From contig KL647319.1 of NCBI GenBank assembly GCA_000727475.1, positions 465,616 through 529,615 of the forward strand: 64,000 bases of DNA, written 5' to 3'. Below are positions 42,203 to 53,148 of the stretch, in pieces; position 1 is the stretch's first letter; the number at the start of each line of letters is the position of its first letter. This DNA is from Sarcocystis neurona (taxonomy: Eukaryota > Apicomplexa > Conoidasida > Eucoccidiorida > Sarcocystidae). Position numbers and translations under genes: made by a program. The notes beneath the pieces are model-generated. The model made no database searches and was not told the origin of the DNA. It saw only the letters and a program-made list of their open reading frames with translations.

Positions 42203-44657
42203 TGGTACTAGGGCATATGGCACTCGCCGCGCTCCTCAATCCTGTTGCACAGTCCACCCTCGGCAACAGTAGCGGGGGACTCCTAAACCATTTGAAGCAG
42301 CAGCCCTTCTTTTTCCCAGGTGCCTCCCCATTCTCCGCCACACCAGCAGCTGCAGCTGCAGCAGCCGCGACCGCAGCACCTCCAGCTCCAGGAGGAGCAG
42401 CAGCAACTGCGGGAGGAACTGCAGTAACAGCAACTGCGGGAGGAACAGCAGTAACAGCAACTGCGGGAGGAGCAGCAGCAGCTACTGCAGGAGGAGGAGG
42501 AGCAGCAGCTGGTGCAGCACTGCCACTTCCTACTGCAGCACGAGGAGCAGGAGACGGAGCAGCGGCAGGAGGAGAAAAAGTAGCAGCAGTGGTACCCACA
42601 GTCACTTCGACATCAGCAGCAACAGCTAAGGCAAAAACAGCTGCAACAGCAACAGCAGCGGCAGAAGCAAAACCAGCTGCTGCTGCAGCGACTGCCACAA
42701 AACCACCTCCTTCCGCAGCAGCAGCGACACCTGCAGTAAAACAGCCATCACCAGCAGCACTCGTAATAAAAGCACCTGCAACAGCACCAGCAACATCGGC
42801 TGCAACATCAGCACCATCAGCTGCAACAGCAGCACCACCGGCTGCAACAGCAGCACCACTGGCTGCAACAGCAGCACCATCGGCTGCAACAGTAGCGGCA
42901 ACGCCTCCAACAGCAGCAACATCGGCTACAACAGCAGCGGCAACGCCTCCAACAGCAGCAACATCGGCTGCAACAGCAGCGGCAACGCCTCCAACAGCCG
43001 CGACATCGGCTGCAACAGCAGCCGCAACAGCGGGTGCAACAGCAGCAGCAACGCCTGCAGCAGCAACAGCGACTACTACAGCACCACCAGCTGGAGCAGC
43101 TATACGAGGTGTACCGACAACTGCTGTACGAGGAGCAGCAGCAGCAGCAGCAAAAGCACCTGCCGCCTCCTCTCCTGCAGCATCGCTAGCCGCAGCACCA
43201 GCAGCAACAGCGCGAGAAGCAGCAGCAGCAGGAAGAACACCACCTGTTCCGGCAACCGGAGGGGCGACAGCATCAACAAAGGCAGCAGCAGCAAGCTTCC
43301 CGACAACAACTTTCGTTTCCACTTCACCAGAAGTAGAATCAACGCAAACGGTATGCGAGGCTGCGGCAGCTGCAACAACACCAAGAGGAGAAGCCAAGGT
43401 TGCGGCTTCTGCCGCTGCCTGTGCCGCAGCTGCTGCTTCACCTGCTCGTTTTGAAGCTCCTGTGAGTGCTGCTGCGGCAGCTCCTTCTGTAGCTGGCGTC
43501 GCTTCTGCTGCTGGTCCCGCGCCACCTGCCTCTGCCGTTGCGGCTCCTCGACATGCAGGAAGCCTTCATGGCAGCACGCACGAGCAGCAGCAGCTCTCTG
43601 CTGTCACAGCTGCAGCAGCAGCAGCTGCATCGACAGCAGGAACGAATCGCCTGGAACAAGAACCAGCACGTATTGCGGATGATGCTGGTCAACAGGCTGC
43701 TGCTTCCGCAGCAGCAGCAGCAGCAGCAAAAGAGGCCCCCGTCCGAGCAACAGCAGCAACTGTTGTGTCTGCTGCAGCTGCAACAGCAGCAACGTCTGCT
43801 GTTCCAGCCGTCGTGGCAGCAACGTCTGCTGTTCCAGCCGTCGTGGCAGCAACGTCTGCTGTTCCAGCCGTCGTGGCAGCAACGTCTGCTGTTCCAGCCG
43901 TCGTGGCAGCAACGTCTGCTGTTCCAGNNNNNNNNNNNNNNNNNNNNNNNNNNNNNNNNNNNNNNNNNNNNNNNNNNNNNNNNNNNNNNNNNNNNNNNNN
44001 NNNNNNNNNNNNNNNNNNNNNNNNNNNNNNNNNNNNNNNNNNNNNNNNNNNNNNNNNNNNNNNNNNNNNNNNNNNNNNNNNNNNNNNNNNNNNNNNNNNN
44101 NNNNNNNNNNNNNNNNNNNNNNNNNNNNNNNNNNNNNNNNNNNNNNNNNNNNNNNNNNNNNNNNNNNNNNNNNNNNNNNNNNNNNNNNNNNNNNNNNNNN
44201 NNNNNNNNNNNNNNNNNNNNNNNNNNNNNNNNNNNNNNNNNNNNNNNNNNNNNNNNNNNNNNNNNNNNNNNNNNNNNNNNNNNNNNNNNNNNNNNNNNNN
44301 NNNNNNNNNNNNNNNNNNNNNNNNNNNNNNNNNNNNNNNNNNNNNNNNNNNNNNNNNNNNNNNNNNNNNNNNNNNNNNNNNNNGGCAGCAGCGTCTGCTG
44401 TACCAGCCGTGGTGGCAGCAACGCCTGCTGTACCAGCCGTGGTGGCAGCAACGCCTGCTGTACCAGCCGTGGTGGCAGCAACGTCTGCTGTACCAGCCGT
44501 GGTGGCAGCAACGTCTGCTGTACCAGCCGTGGTGGCAGCAACGTCTGCTGTACCAGCCGTGGTGGCAGCAACGTCTGCTGTTCCCGCCGTGGTGGCAGCA
44601 ACGTCTGCTGTTGCAGCCGTGGTGGCAGCAGGGGCAGCAGAAGAGGGGCAGGACTAG
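42203..44657 (+). CDS. Unknown multi-exon gene, Ala-rich exon with decapeptide tandem repeat
   Basis: A GCTGCCGCAG acceptor is followed by VLGHMALAALLNPVAQSTLG, NSSGGLLNHLKQQPFFFPGA and then a very long Ala/Thr/Pro/Gly region with internal repeats (AATPPTAATS units, GGTAVTATA units). It reaches a 30-bp tandem array encoding AVPAVVAATS. A 456-N gap interrupts the array. Beyond it the same repeat frame continues and ends AAGAAEEGQD with a stop at 44657, if the gap is one base longer than written. Entry phase agrees with the exon at 41876-41946. A second frame over 43085-43930 also reads like a Gln-rich coiled coil (QLEQLYEVYRQLLYEE) but contains two TAG stops. The function is unknown; composition suggests a disordered or mucin-like segment. 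Confidence 0.4.
43790..44632. repeat. 30-bp tandem repeat (decapeptide-coding), split by assembly gap
   Basis: Before the gap the unit is GGCAGCAACGTCTGCTGTTC plus CAGCCGTCGT, four to five perfect copies. After the gap it is GGCAGCAACGTCTGCTGTAC plus CAGCCGTGGT, about eight copies with changes in the last two. Translation gives AVPAVVAATS in one frame and WQQRLLFQPS or WQQRLLYQPW in another. Confidence 0.95.
43928..44383. other. Assembly gap of 456 N
   Basis: All bases from 43928 to 44383 are N. The gap lies wholly inside the 30-bp tandem array, so its size is likely an estimate. Confidence 1.
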
Positions 44658-44726
44658 TCGACGCTGCTGCAATGTGCATCCCACGTGCAACCTCAGAAGC
44701 TCTGATTTTCTAAGGGGAGCATTTAT

Positions 44727-44790
44727 CGTCCACTTAGTGAGAAACCTGCAAAAGTGGTCCACTACGTGAGAAACCTGCAAAAGGGGTCGC
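44727..44790. repeat. Direct repeat of about 30 bp, two copies
   Basis: TCCACTTAGTGAGAAACCTG continues CAAAAGTGG and is followed at once by TCCACTACGTGAGAAACCTG continuing CAAAAGGGG. No flanking element explains it. Confidence 0.8.
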
Positions 44791-45009
44791 GGGGAAGGAA
44801 TGCAGCAGAGCAAAAGAAGCAGCAAATGGGAGGCCAGCAGCCAAACCGTAGCAGCGGAAATCTTGACGGTGAAGCCGCCCCCCACTCGCGGGACTGATGG
44901 CTGCTGTAGCAGCAGCAGCGGCAGAGCAGCACTAGCAACCGTTGCAACAGGAGGAGCATCCGCAGCATCAGCTGCAGCAGCAGAACCGCAACAAAATCAG
45001 CAAGAGCAG

Positions 45010-45451
45010 TAAAGCAGCCCCAGACCAGCAGGTTTCTTCCCGACAGAAGCAGCGGCAGAAGGGAAGAGCTGCAGGCCTTACTGCAACAGCAAAAGGTCAG
45101 CAGCAGGCGTCGCTGCAGCCTGTTCACAGGCGGCAGGAGAGAGGAAGTGCTGCAACAGTAGCTGCGGCTGCAGAAGCCGCTGCAGGGATGCAGCCGCAGC
45201 GGTGCTCCTTGCAGGTTGAAAAGCAGAGCAGCGGGACGACAGGGGCAGCAGCAGCAGAAAGTGCTGCAGTTGAGTACCACCAGCTGTTGTTGCAGAGATC
45301 AAATATGCGCGCAGCGGCTGCAGCATCTATGCCGCTGCCTCGCCCCGCGCTGCTGCGGCTGCTTGCATGGGGCAACATTATTTCGACGGGGAAGAAAGAT
45401 GCTGCCCCTGCTGCTGCTGCAGCGTGGCGACAGCCTTTCTTTCATCAGTAG
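45010..45451 (+). CDS. Candidate terminal exon, unknown protein
   Basis: The plus frame reads PDQQVSSRQKQRQKGRAAGL, then an Ala-rich part, VEYHQLLLQRSNMRAAAAAS, MPLPRPALLRLLAWGNIIST and stops after WRQPFFHQ at 45451. The last 60 residues are non-repetitive and coding-like. The start is not resolved; CAG-type acceptors are frequent before 45010. It may be a 3' exon of the gene at 40867-44657 or a separate gene. Another frame at 44800-45012 (SKWEASSQTVAAEILTVKPP) is also plausible as an upstream exon. Confidence 0.35.
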
Positions 45452-45539
45452 CAGATATATGCAGCCGTTCTCCTACGTCTCGGCCCCGCACGCGTATACT
45501 CTTCCTACACTTGATCCTCAGGGTGTAGTCACATTTCAC

Positions 45540-46350
45540 TAAACACTTGAGTGCACACATATACACATGTATGCATACATATGCATTCGCATACTGAAGA
45601 AACATATATACGTAGATTTACAAATAAAAACGCACATATATACATATATATAGGCGAAGAAGTGCAAGCCACACGTGTGTGTGCGTGTCTTCACATGTGT
45701 ATATATATATATATATATGTATATGTGAGTAGAGGAGAAGCACACACGATATATGGGTATGCAAAGAATAAGCAAATCAAGGAGGTGTGTTCTTTTTCTG
45801 CGTGCAAAGTTCATGAGGACGAAGCAACGAAATACGTAAATCAAATTCCGCGCTCGCTGCATGTCGTTTTCCTTTTTCCGCTTCCTCTCCGTTTCTCTGT
45901 GAACTTTTTGCAACCGAGGGGGAAAGGGCGGGGGAAAGGGCGGAAGAGCGGCGGCAGGAAGAACGGGTCTTCTATTCCAGTTGTTGCACCGACATTGCTT
46001 CCTTTCTTGAGAACTTTTCCACATGAAGAAGTGTGTCAATATCCTACATATGCAGACAGTCATTTTGATTGCTAACCTGCAAGTGTAATGTCGTCGTGCA
46101 TGCACCTCGGTCTATTCATTAAAAAAAGACTTGCGAAGAGGAAAACGTAGAGAAGTACATGTTGTCTTCCACGAGTTGCCTGCTTCGTACCCGCTTCTTC
46201 ACAAATACTTGATGTGGACACTCCTCTATTCATGCAGTCACCCCTCTCTATGTAAGAGTCTCTGTATCCATACATATATGTGTGCATGCCCATATATACA
46301 TATATATATACACATATATATATATATATATGTATATATCCTTAGATACG

Positions 46351-46382
<32 letters not shown>

Positions 46383-47110
46383 CATATGTGAAGGAATGTA
46401 GGGCTCGGTGTTTTTGTGTATCCTTTTATCTATCTCTCTATATGTCTTCCTACCTTTCTCCCTTTCTCTATGTGTATGGCCTAAAATAGAGCTCTCCCTC
46501 TTCCTATCTCTCTTTGAGTTTCTACCTGGTCGCTGATATCTTTTTTCCACCTTCCATAGATGAAAATATACGTATGGGTGTCTCTCTGTACCTGTGTATA
46601 TTCATATTTGGGGCCGGCCTCAGGTGTGTCATATATCTGGGTGTGGTTTCCTTCTTTTTCTGACTGCTACGTATACTCGCCAAGTGGTAGAGAGAAGAAG
46701 AATTCTTTTATACAGTGTGCCGTGTACCTTTCTACACAACGATATATATATATATATACATATATATACATATATATATATGTATTTCGATATCGAGAAA
46801 CTCTTTTGTACGTGGATACCCACATGCTTGAATCCATGTGTAAGTATACATGTGTATATATATGTATGTGTGGCTGTATGAATGGATAGTCATCAGCGTA
46901 GCAAAAGGGTGCGTATGTGTGTGTGTGCGTGTGCGTGTGCTTGTGTGTGTGTGTGTGTGTTTGTGTCTACGTGTGAAGAGGGATCGTATATAGAGAAGTC
47001 TACAAATATATACGTAGCCACATATATATATTTGTATACAGCGAGAGAGATACAAACACATAAATATATATGTGTGTGTGCATGCACTCTAGGGAGAATA
47101 CCCCTAGGTC
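45540..47110. repeat. Microsatellite-rich region
   Basis: TA/GTATAC tracts at 45550-45740, 46270-46385 and 46740-46870, (TG)n at 46915-46970, and CT-rich sequence at 46430-46560. A unique island at 45760-46200 has open frames on both strands without splice pairs. Confidence 0.75.
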
Positions 47111-47114
47111 TCTT

Positions 47115-47372
47115 TCAAAGTAAAAACATTTTCTTCGCCATGGCCGCGTGGGTACAGGGAGCTCTGCAACGGCAGCGGGAGAAGTCGCAGCAGCTTTTTT
47201 GAGTCATTTTTTGTGGCCCCCCCTCTTCTATATCAAAACAACGCAGCAGTTGGACATTCGCACGCGCTTCTGGTGCACATCGAAACGTGTGGCAACGTTG
47301 TTTACACGCCCGTACAGGCGGCACACAGACGCACCGGGAACGCGTAAAGTGCGGAAATTCATTTGCATGCAT
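47115..47372. other. Unique island with coding-like texture on both strands
   Basis: On the plus strand AAAFLSHFLWPPLFYIKTTQ and RVATLFTRPYRRHTDAPGTR are open. On the minus strand an ATG frame of 85 codons (MHANEFPHFTRSRCVCVPPV) spans the island. I cannot decide which, if either, is translated. Confidence 0.25.
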
Positions 47373-48059
47373 TAAGACATATATACATATTCAACGGACA
47401 TTAATTTGTGGCACACTAACACATACGTCAATATATACATATATATACATATATGTGTGTATATATATATAAATATGTGTACGTATATATGTGCTTCCAC
47501 CACGTGACGTCTTGTCTACGGTGCGTCTTCGAAAAGGTTGGAACGTGCGAGCCCATTTCAAGCAGAAGCATAACTATATGTACAACTCGTACTACCAGTG
47601 TATGTATATATATGTATATATGCATATGTATACTTGTATGTATGAATGAATTTACACTTATACTTTTATATATGTATACGTATAGGTGTCTCGAAGTGCA
47701 CTTGTATGTTTATGCGTGTGTGTGAGATGCGTGCCTCTGTCAAGGAAGAAAAGCTCACTTTCACGGCAGCTGTTGTTGCTGCGGAAGGGAGACGCAGTAT
47801 ACTCCCCTCGTTCTTTCTCTTTCTCTTCCTCGCTCTGTCTTTCTCTCTTTCTCTCTCCGTCTTTCTTTCTTTGGATCTCCTGCCTGCATTAAGTTTTCTC
47901 TTTCGGGATATGTGTGAGTGCCACACCTCTATGTCGGGTAGAATTTGTAGAAAAGCGACAGTAGGTGTGTGTACGTGCAATAACCCCTCCCTCCCCATCA
48001 TTTATTAACTCTTTCTCCTCCACAGCTATATACGTATACACATATGGATAATATTCGTG

Positions 48060-48285
48060 TCGCTCTGAATGAATGTTCGTCGTAGAGTACGATGCGACGA
48101 TGGCTCAAGACGTTTGCGTTTCTGAGTCAGCAACGTACGCAGGGAGGAGGAAAAACTTCCCCGTCCGCTGTACTGCTGCAGCGACACGGCAAACACACCA
48201 ATCAAGACGGCGACAAAGAAACTGCGTGCAACACGCGTGCCTGCTGCCACTACCGCAACTGCTACTTCTCTTCTCTCTCTTTAGG
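48060..48285 (-). CDS. Candidate exon with hydrophobic helix
   Basis: On the minus strand a frame reads EVAVAVVAAGTRVARSFFVA, VLIGVFAVSLQQYSGRGSFS and SSLRTLLTQKRKRLEPSSHR, a membrane or signal-anchor helix followed by a basic segment. No ATG precedes it and AAAG near 48285 would be the acceptor. A plus-strand ATG frame at 48092-48397 overlaps. Unassigned. Confidence 0.25.
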
Positions 48286-48349
48286 AGGAAAATATGATAA
48301 AGAGCGTTGCCAGAAGTCCCTGTCAAAGCGTCTCAGTCGATTTGCATAC

Positions 48350-48525
48350 TCTTCCGGACACAGACGAAATCTACACACACATATTCAAAATATATGAAAA
48401 AGTAGCTTCTACCTCGGCAACACTACGTCGATTCACGTCCTCTTCCGAATCGGCATACACAAAACCTACACACGTGTATCTAAAATATGTGAAGAAGCAG
48501 CTTTTACTTCGGCAACACCACGTTA
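48350..48525. repeat. Diverged tandem duplication, about 80 bp per copy
   Basis: TCTTCCGGACACAGACGAAA ... CTTCTACCTCGGCAACACTACG (48351-48427) and TCTTCCGAATCGGCATACAC ... CTTTTACTTCGGCAACACCACG (about 48441-48523) align along their length, with about 20-25% differences by eye. Confidence 0.7.
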
Positions 48526-48699
48526 GATCAAATACACAGAGAGGTATGGATAGACAAATAGGATGCAGAGGATGTAGGCTTGTCTACTATTGCTGTGTCC
48601 ACGTAGGGATGCTGCCGACAGCTTATCAGTAACAACACTTCATGATTGCTCGCGTATACAGAAATCCTCGTCTAGCTGCCTCCGAATCTGTGTATCTCT

Positions 48700-49140
48700 C
48701 TGGACACATCCATATACACATGTAATATATATATGTAATATATATATATATATATATATATGTAACGCATATATATATATGTGATATATATATATATATA
48801 TACGTATAGGCTTGCATGCACTCACGGGCTGCTCCAGGCTGTTAACACTGGAGCACATTTATTCAACTATATATGACGGTATACGCATCAATCAAAACGC
48901 ACACGACATAGTGACTTACAGATATGTATACGTGTATATATAGAGAGAGAGATCGAGAGATAGATAGATAGATAGATACGTAGACAGGTGTAAACAGAGC
49001 CATGCAGACGACTCTTTATCACAGCACCATTGTGCAGCAGATGTGCATATATACATTTATGAACGACGCGTTGTAGAGTACGTACATGTTCGAGAGAATA
49101 TATATATAGAGAGAGAGAAGAAAAAAAAAAAACATAGAGG
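48700..49140. repeat. TA and GATA microsatellites
   Basis: Long (TA)n with ATGTAATATATATATG at 48720-48810, GATAGATAGATAGATA at 48957-48976, GAGAGAGAG at 49100-49120 and an A12 run near 49122. Confidence 0.9.
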
Positions 49141-49189
49141 TGCGTACCTGTGTGTACATATATACTTATGGGAAAAAACACGAGAAGAG

Positions 49190-50944
49190 TCCCCCACATG
49201 CGTCAGTTCGTCGGCGCCGTGATGACCGACAGTGCCCCACCTCCCTGCGCGTTGATGTACACATGTGAAAATATACGATATCGACGGATAAAAACACCTA
49301 CGTGTGTCTCCGCAGGAACTGCACGGATTTTGTTGGGAGTCTTGTTACTGCGTTTGTCTCGTGTGTGTTTCTTCGGTTTGTGTGGCAGAGAAGAGCCAGC
49401 AACAGCAGCGGCCACAGCAGGCAAAATCACCAATGCTGCTGCTGCTGCTTTTTCACCTTCTTGCGCAGCTGCTAATGGTGCTGCTGATCCTCCTGCTGTT
49501 GCTATTCGCGCTGCTGCTCCTGACGCTGGGATGCCGCAGCTGCTACTGCTGTTTTGCTGCCGCGTTGCTGTTGCTCCTCTTCCATTCTTGCCGATGTTGT
49601 TATACTGGCTGCGCCTACTACACGCGCTGCTGTGTGCGCTGGAAGAAGACCTGTTGCCGTGTCTGCGGCACCACCTCTGTGCACGCGGAGGAACTTCTTC
49701 GAGCGTACGTGCACCAGAAGCCGATGCACGTGACCGTAGAACGAATTTGCCCAGTACGGTAAACCACGCCGACACTCACGTGTGCTCAGTATCGTCTGAC
49801 GTTCGAGGAGAAAGGCACATGTATTGTTGTTGACTCCCCAGATAATTAGTGCATTCCTAGCACCCGCATTTACACGCGGGTAAGCTTCCATGGAGATATC
49901 TATGTGTATAGGCGTATCTGTAGATATATATAGAATAGGCTTCTACCAGGGCGACACGCACATTACACTTCACACGCAAGACCGTTCCCAGGAGCGGGCG
50001 GCGCGAGTTATATATACATGAATACGGTCGGTAATATTTGTGGACACAGGCAAGTCCCCACAAGTACATGAGTCGCTGCACCTTCTAGGGAATTCTTCTT
50101 CTGTGCATCGCGTCTACATTAGTGTAGCAGATAAACAAACGTTCGGCTGACGGATTCTATGCACGGGAGGTGCCTGCTAACGACAAGCTGCCATTCACGC
50201 TGCTACCGCGATTTCTCCGCAGCATACACACACTCTCAGAAATATGTGTGCTTCTCCCAAAAGTGCGCTTTTCTGTGTATGCGTAGTGTGGAATAGATGT
50301 ACGGAGGCTCGTACACTTACTCAGACATATATTTGTAGTCGTCAAACGTCGTTTCAAAAGTCGTCTTTCTAGGCTCACGTGAGTTTAAAATCTAGCTTTG
50401 AGGTAAAACCTGTGCTAAGCGAACGGGACAACAATTCGAGACGACGTGCTACTGTGGCACGCACGTCAGAGACGGCCTGCAGCACATTTGCAGGGGAGCG
50501 CACACCCATCTCACTTCTGCTACAGCACTAGCCGTAACAGACACACGCGCCTCTCTAGTACAAGCGTGCAGCTCTCTTTGCATTTATTCTACCTGCCTTT
50601 CATCTTACATAAGACCTACATGCATACGTGTGTCTGTATCCAGAGCCATCACGTGGTATGCCACCACACCCGTATCCATACCCGCCTTATTCCTTATGCA
50701 TACTTGTTCTGACTGAAAAACATATATATGTATGTAGCTTCTTTAGACTTACACAGGCGCGTCTTCTGTACGTGAGGCTAGAATATACAAAGGTAACTCT
50801 ATCGCAGCACAAAGGAATTTATACACATGCGTGGATGTGTATAAATCTAGATGTTCTTGAACACACATACGTCAATGAAAGAGGCGACACGTGTATCAAC
50901 AAACCGCCGTACTAGAAAAAAGAAGTCATTCAACTGCGGCGACG
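49190..50944. other. Mixed unique and GCT-rich sequence without a firm gene
   Basis: A GCTGCTGCT-rich stretch at 49400-49660 is open in two plus frames (for example RILLGVLLLRLSRVCFFGLC, and AEELLRAYVHQKPMHVTVER near 49690-49750). From 49800 to 50900 the sequence is mostly unique, with many stops and no supported exon. Confidence 0.35.
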
Positions 50945-51112
50945 ATGACGACGGCAGCAGCAGCCGCAGCAGGTACCGAGCAGCTCCTGCTAAGATATGT
51001 CGTCGTCACGCGCCTCGGTCTGGCGCATCTGGGGAAGGCTGCCGTCCAGTGGCGCCACCGCGGCCCAAAGAGAAGTTCTGTATTTATCGCCACGTCGTTT
51101 CATACATACCAC
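50945..51112 (+). CDS. Probable first coding exon, unknown protein
   Basis: ATG at 50945 starts MTTAAAAAAGTEQLLLRYVV and continues VTRLGLAHLGKAAVQWRHRG, PKRSSVFIATSFHTYH. It is followed directly by a canonical GTAAGT donor at 51113. The 56 codons are phase 0 and non-repetitive after the Ala run. The donor quality and ordinary composition make this one of the better small exons in the window. Acceptors with a usable frame occur at 51282 and within 51330-51350. A faint resemblance of the VVVTRLGL..GKAAVQ segment to peptidyl-tRNA hydrolase 2 N-termini lacks the conserved Arg-x-Asp, so I do not assign it. Confidence 0.45.
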
Positions 51113-51289
51113 GTAAGTGTATGCCTGCGTGAGGCGATTATGCGCATATACAAAAACATACGACTAGGTATTAAACTGTACTGTGTGCATCAGGTAGGCT
51201 TCCTCCCTCTCTAGCGGCTTTTCAGTAGCACCTACCACCTTCGCAGTTGCAGCGCCGCCCCACGTGACGCCTTTTACGCGTCAGCAGAG

Positions 51290-52050
51290 CGGGGCCCAAG
51301 TAGCAGCAGCACGTGGAGGAAGCGCGCAGCAGCAGCAGCAGCCGATGCCTCACTGGTTACCAGCGCATTTGAGAACAGCAGCAGCCGTGCTGTGTGTGAA
51401 GTAGAGAAACTGCTTCTTGCGCCTGCAGCAGCAGAACGAGCAACGCCCCAGTGCTGGCCGGGACGACGGCAAGAAAGCAGCGAGAGCAGCACCAGCAACG
51501 AGTGGGAAAGAGCGGTGTCTCACTTGTTTTTGACAAGGACGGGCAACTGCAGCAGCATGTCCTGGCTCCTCAGTTTGCTGCAGGAGCAGCCCACGGATGC
51601 TCAACCCCCCCATCAGGCGGTGCAGCAGCAACACTAGGGGCAACAGTTCTTAGAAAAACCGCGTAGTGGCACTGGTGACACACGCGCAATACCAAGAGCA
51701 GCAGTAGAGTCGCAGTCGGCTTCCCATCAGCCGCAGTGAAGGCGACAGACAGCAGCAGGAATTCCCTAGCAACAGCAGCAGCATCGGCAGCAGTCAACGG
51801 TACTGAAGAGGCACTACCAGTGGCAGCAGGGGTTACCGTACCGCCAACCACAGCAGGCCAGCAGCAGGGCCACAGGTCGCGTGGGTGCGAATCAAAAGTC
51901 TTTGCGACTTTCGGAGAACTCTCCATTCGTATATGCACTTTGTCTAGGGCGGTGAACATTGCTTTGATGTGTTGCAGTCACGTGGCGCTCGCGTTCTTTA
52001 ACAGAACGGCATGCATTTCCACAGAGAGCAGCAATCAGTACTCTAAACTG
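51290..52050 (+). CDS. Candidate downstream exons, borders unresolved
   Basis: Three plus frames carry protein-like segments in succession: VCEVEKLLLAPAAAERATPQ (51395 onward), REQHQQRVGKSGVSLVFDKD with GQLQQHVLAPQFAAGAAHGC (51480-51660), and EEALPVAAGVTVPPTTAGQQ with GCESKVFATFGELSIRICTL (51790-51950). I could not find a phase-consistent set of junctions. The minus strand is open here too. They may be exons following 50945-51112. Confidence 0.25.
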
Positions 52051-52551
52051 TATGTGTGTGTGTGTGTGTCTCTCTCTCTACATATATATATATATACATA
52101 TATGGGGAAAGGTAGTGTATCTCGGTAAATGTACCGACAGACAAGTGCACGTACGTACCTATTTATGTAGCAGGAATGTACACATCAGCAAATGTGGGAA
52201 GAGGGGTGTGTGCTTACACATATGCATACATATATACATCGGCAAGCATACGTATAAACAGGTGCGTATATATATATATATATACATATATATGTCGAGG
52301 ACTGCAGCGGAAAGCGTGGGACACCAGCAGCAGTAGCAGCGGAATCCGTGGGACAGCAGCAACAGCTGCAGGCGTGGGGGACAGCGGCAACAGTGGCCGA
52401 CGGCACGTGAGCCCAGGGCAGTGTGGCTGCACCGATAAGTATCGGTTCAGCAGCAGCAGCAGCAGTGGAACCCCTCGCAGCAGCGTGGGATGAGGCAAGC
52501 AGCAGAAGTCGCACCGAGACAGCCGCAGCAGTATTTTAACGAAAATCAGCA

Positions 52552-52700
52552 GCAGGCTTGAGAGTTTCTCTCTCTCCCAGCTTTTTCCTGGGGTCGCTCT
52601 TCCGCAGTAGCAGGCTTGACGCATTTCTCTTTCTTTCTCTGAGTTTACCTGGGGTCGCTTTTCTGCAGCAACAGGCTTGACACGTTTCTCTCTCTCTACC
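52552..52700. repeat. Tandem 60-61-bp repeat, two and a half copies
   Basis: CAGGCTTGAGAGTTTCTCTC (52552), CAGGCTTGACGCATTTCTCT (52613) and CAGGCTTGACACGTTTCTCT (52673) begin successive units that share CTGGGGTCGCT-TTC-GCAG in the middle. Confidence 0.85.
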
Positions 52701-52839
52701 TCTCATTTTCTCGCAGCGGCTGCTGCAGTGTTCGCTTTTGCTCAACTTGCTTCTTGTTTGTATTACCAGCTGCAGCCGGGCACACCGCAGCTCCATGTAC
52801 GCCAACGGCTACCCTGGTACTGGCATACACACACAACAC

Positions 52840-52965
52840 TCGTGTACATATATATATATATATATGTATACATATATATGTATATATCCTTTGTGTCGAT
52901 TTACTACTCAACATGAAGACAAATACATATATATGTATATATGTATACGTACGTGTGTATGGAAG
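52840..52965. repeat. TA/GTATAC microsatellite
   Basis: TATATATATATATGTATACATATATATG-type sequence. A similar tract lies at 53675-53830. Confidence 0.85.
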
Positions 52966-53148
52966 GACATCACAGCTGTTTCTGCGTATTTCAATTATCT
53001 GCCCCGGTGCTGCTGCTGTTGCGCCTCCTCGGCGTCTGTTGTCTCGGTCTGTTCTCTCGCATACACGTTCCGGCTGCTGTCACCACCAGTCCTCCTCCTG
53101 CCTTTTTCGTGCTTGCTGTGTGCTGCTGCTGTCTCTCCCCTGCAGCTG

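Noticed and set aside
42030..43397. Minus-strand 455-codon Ala/Val/Gly ORF
   Set aside because: Mirror of the plus-strand Ala-rich exon. The plus strand has two upstream exons in matching phase.
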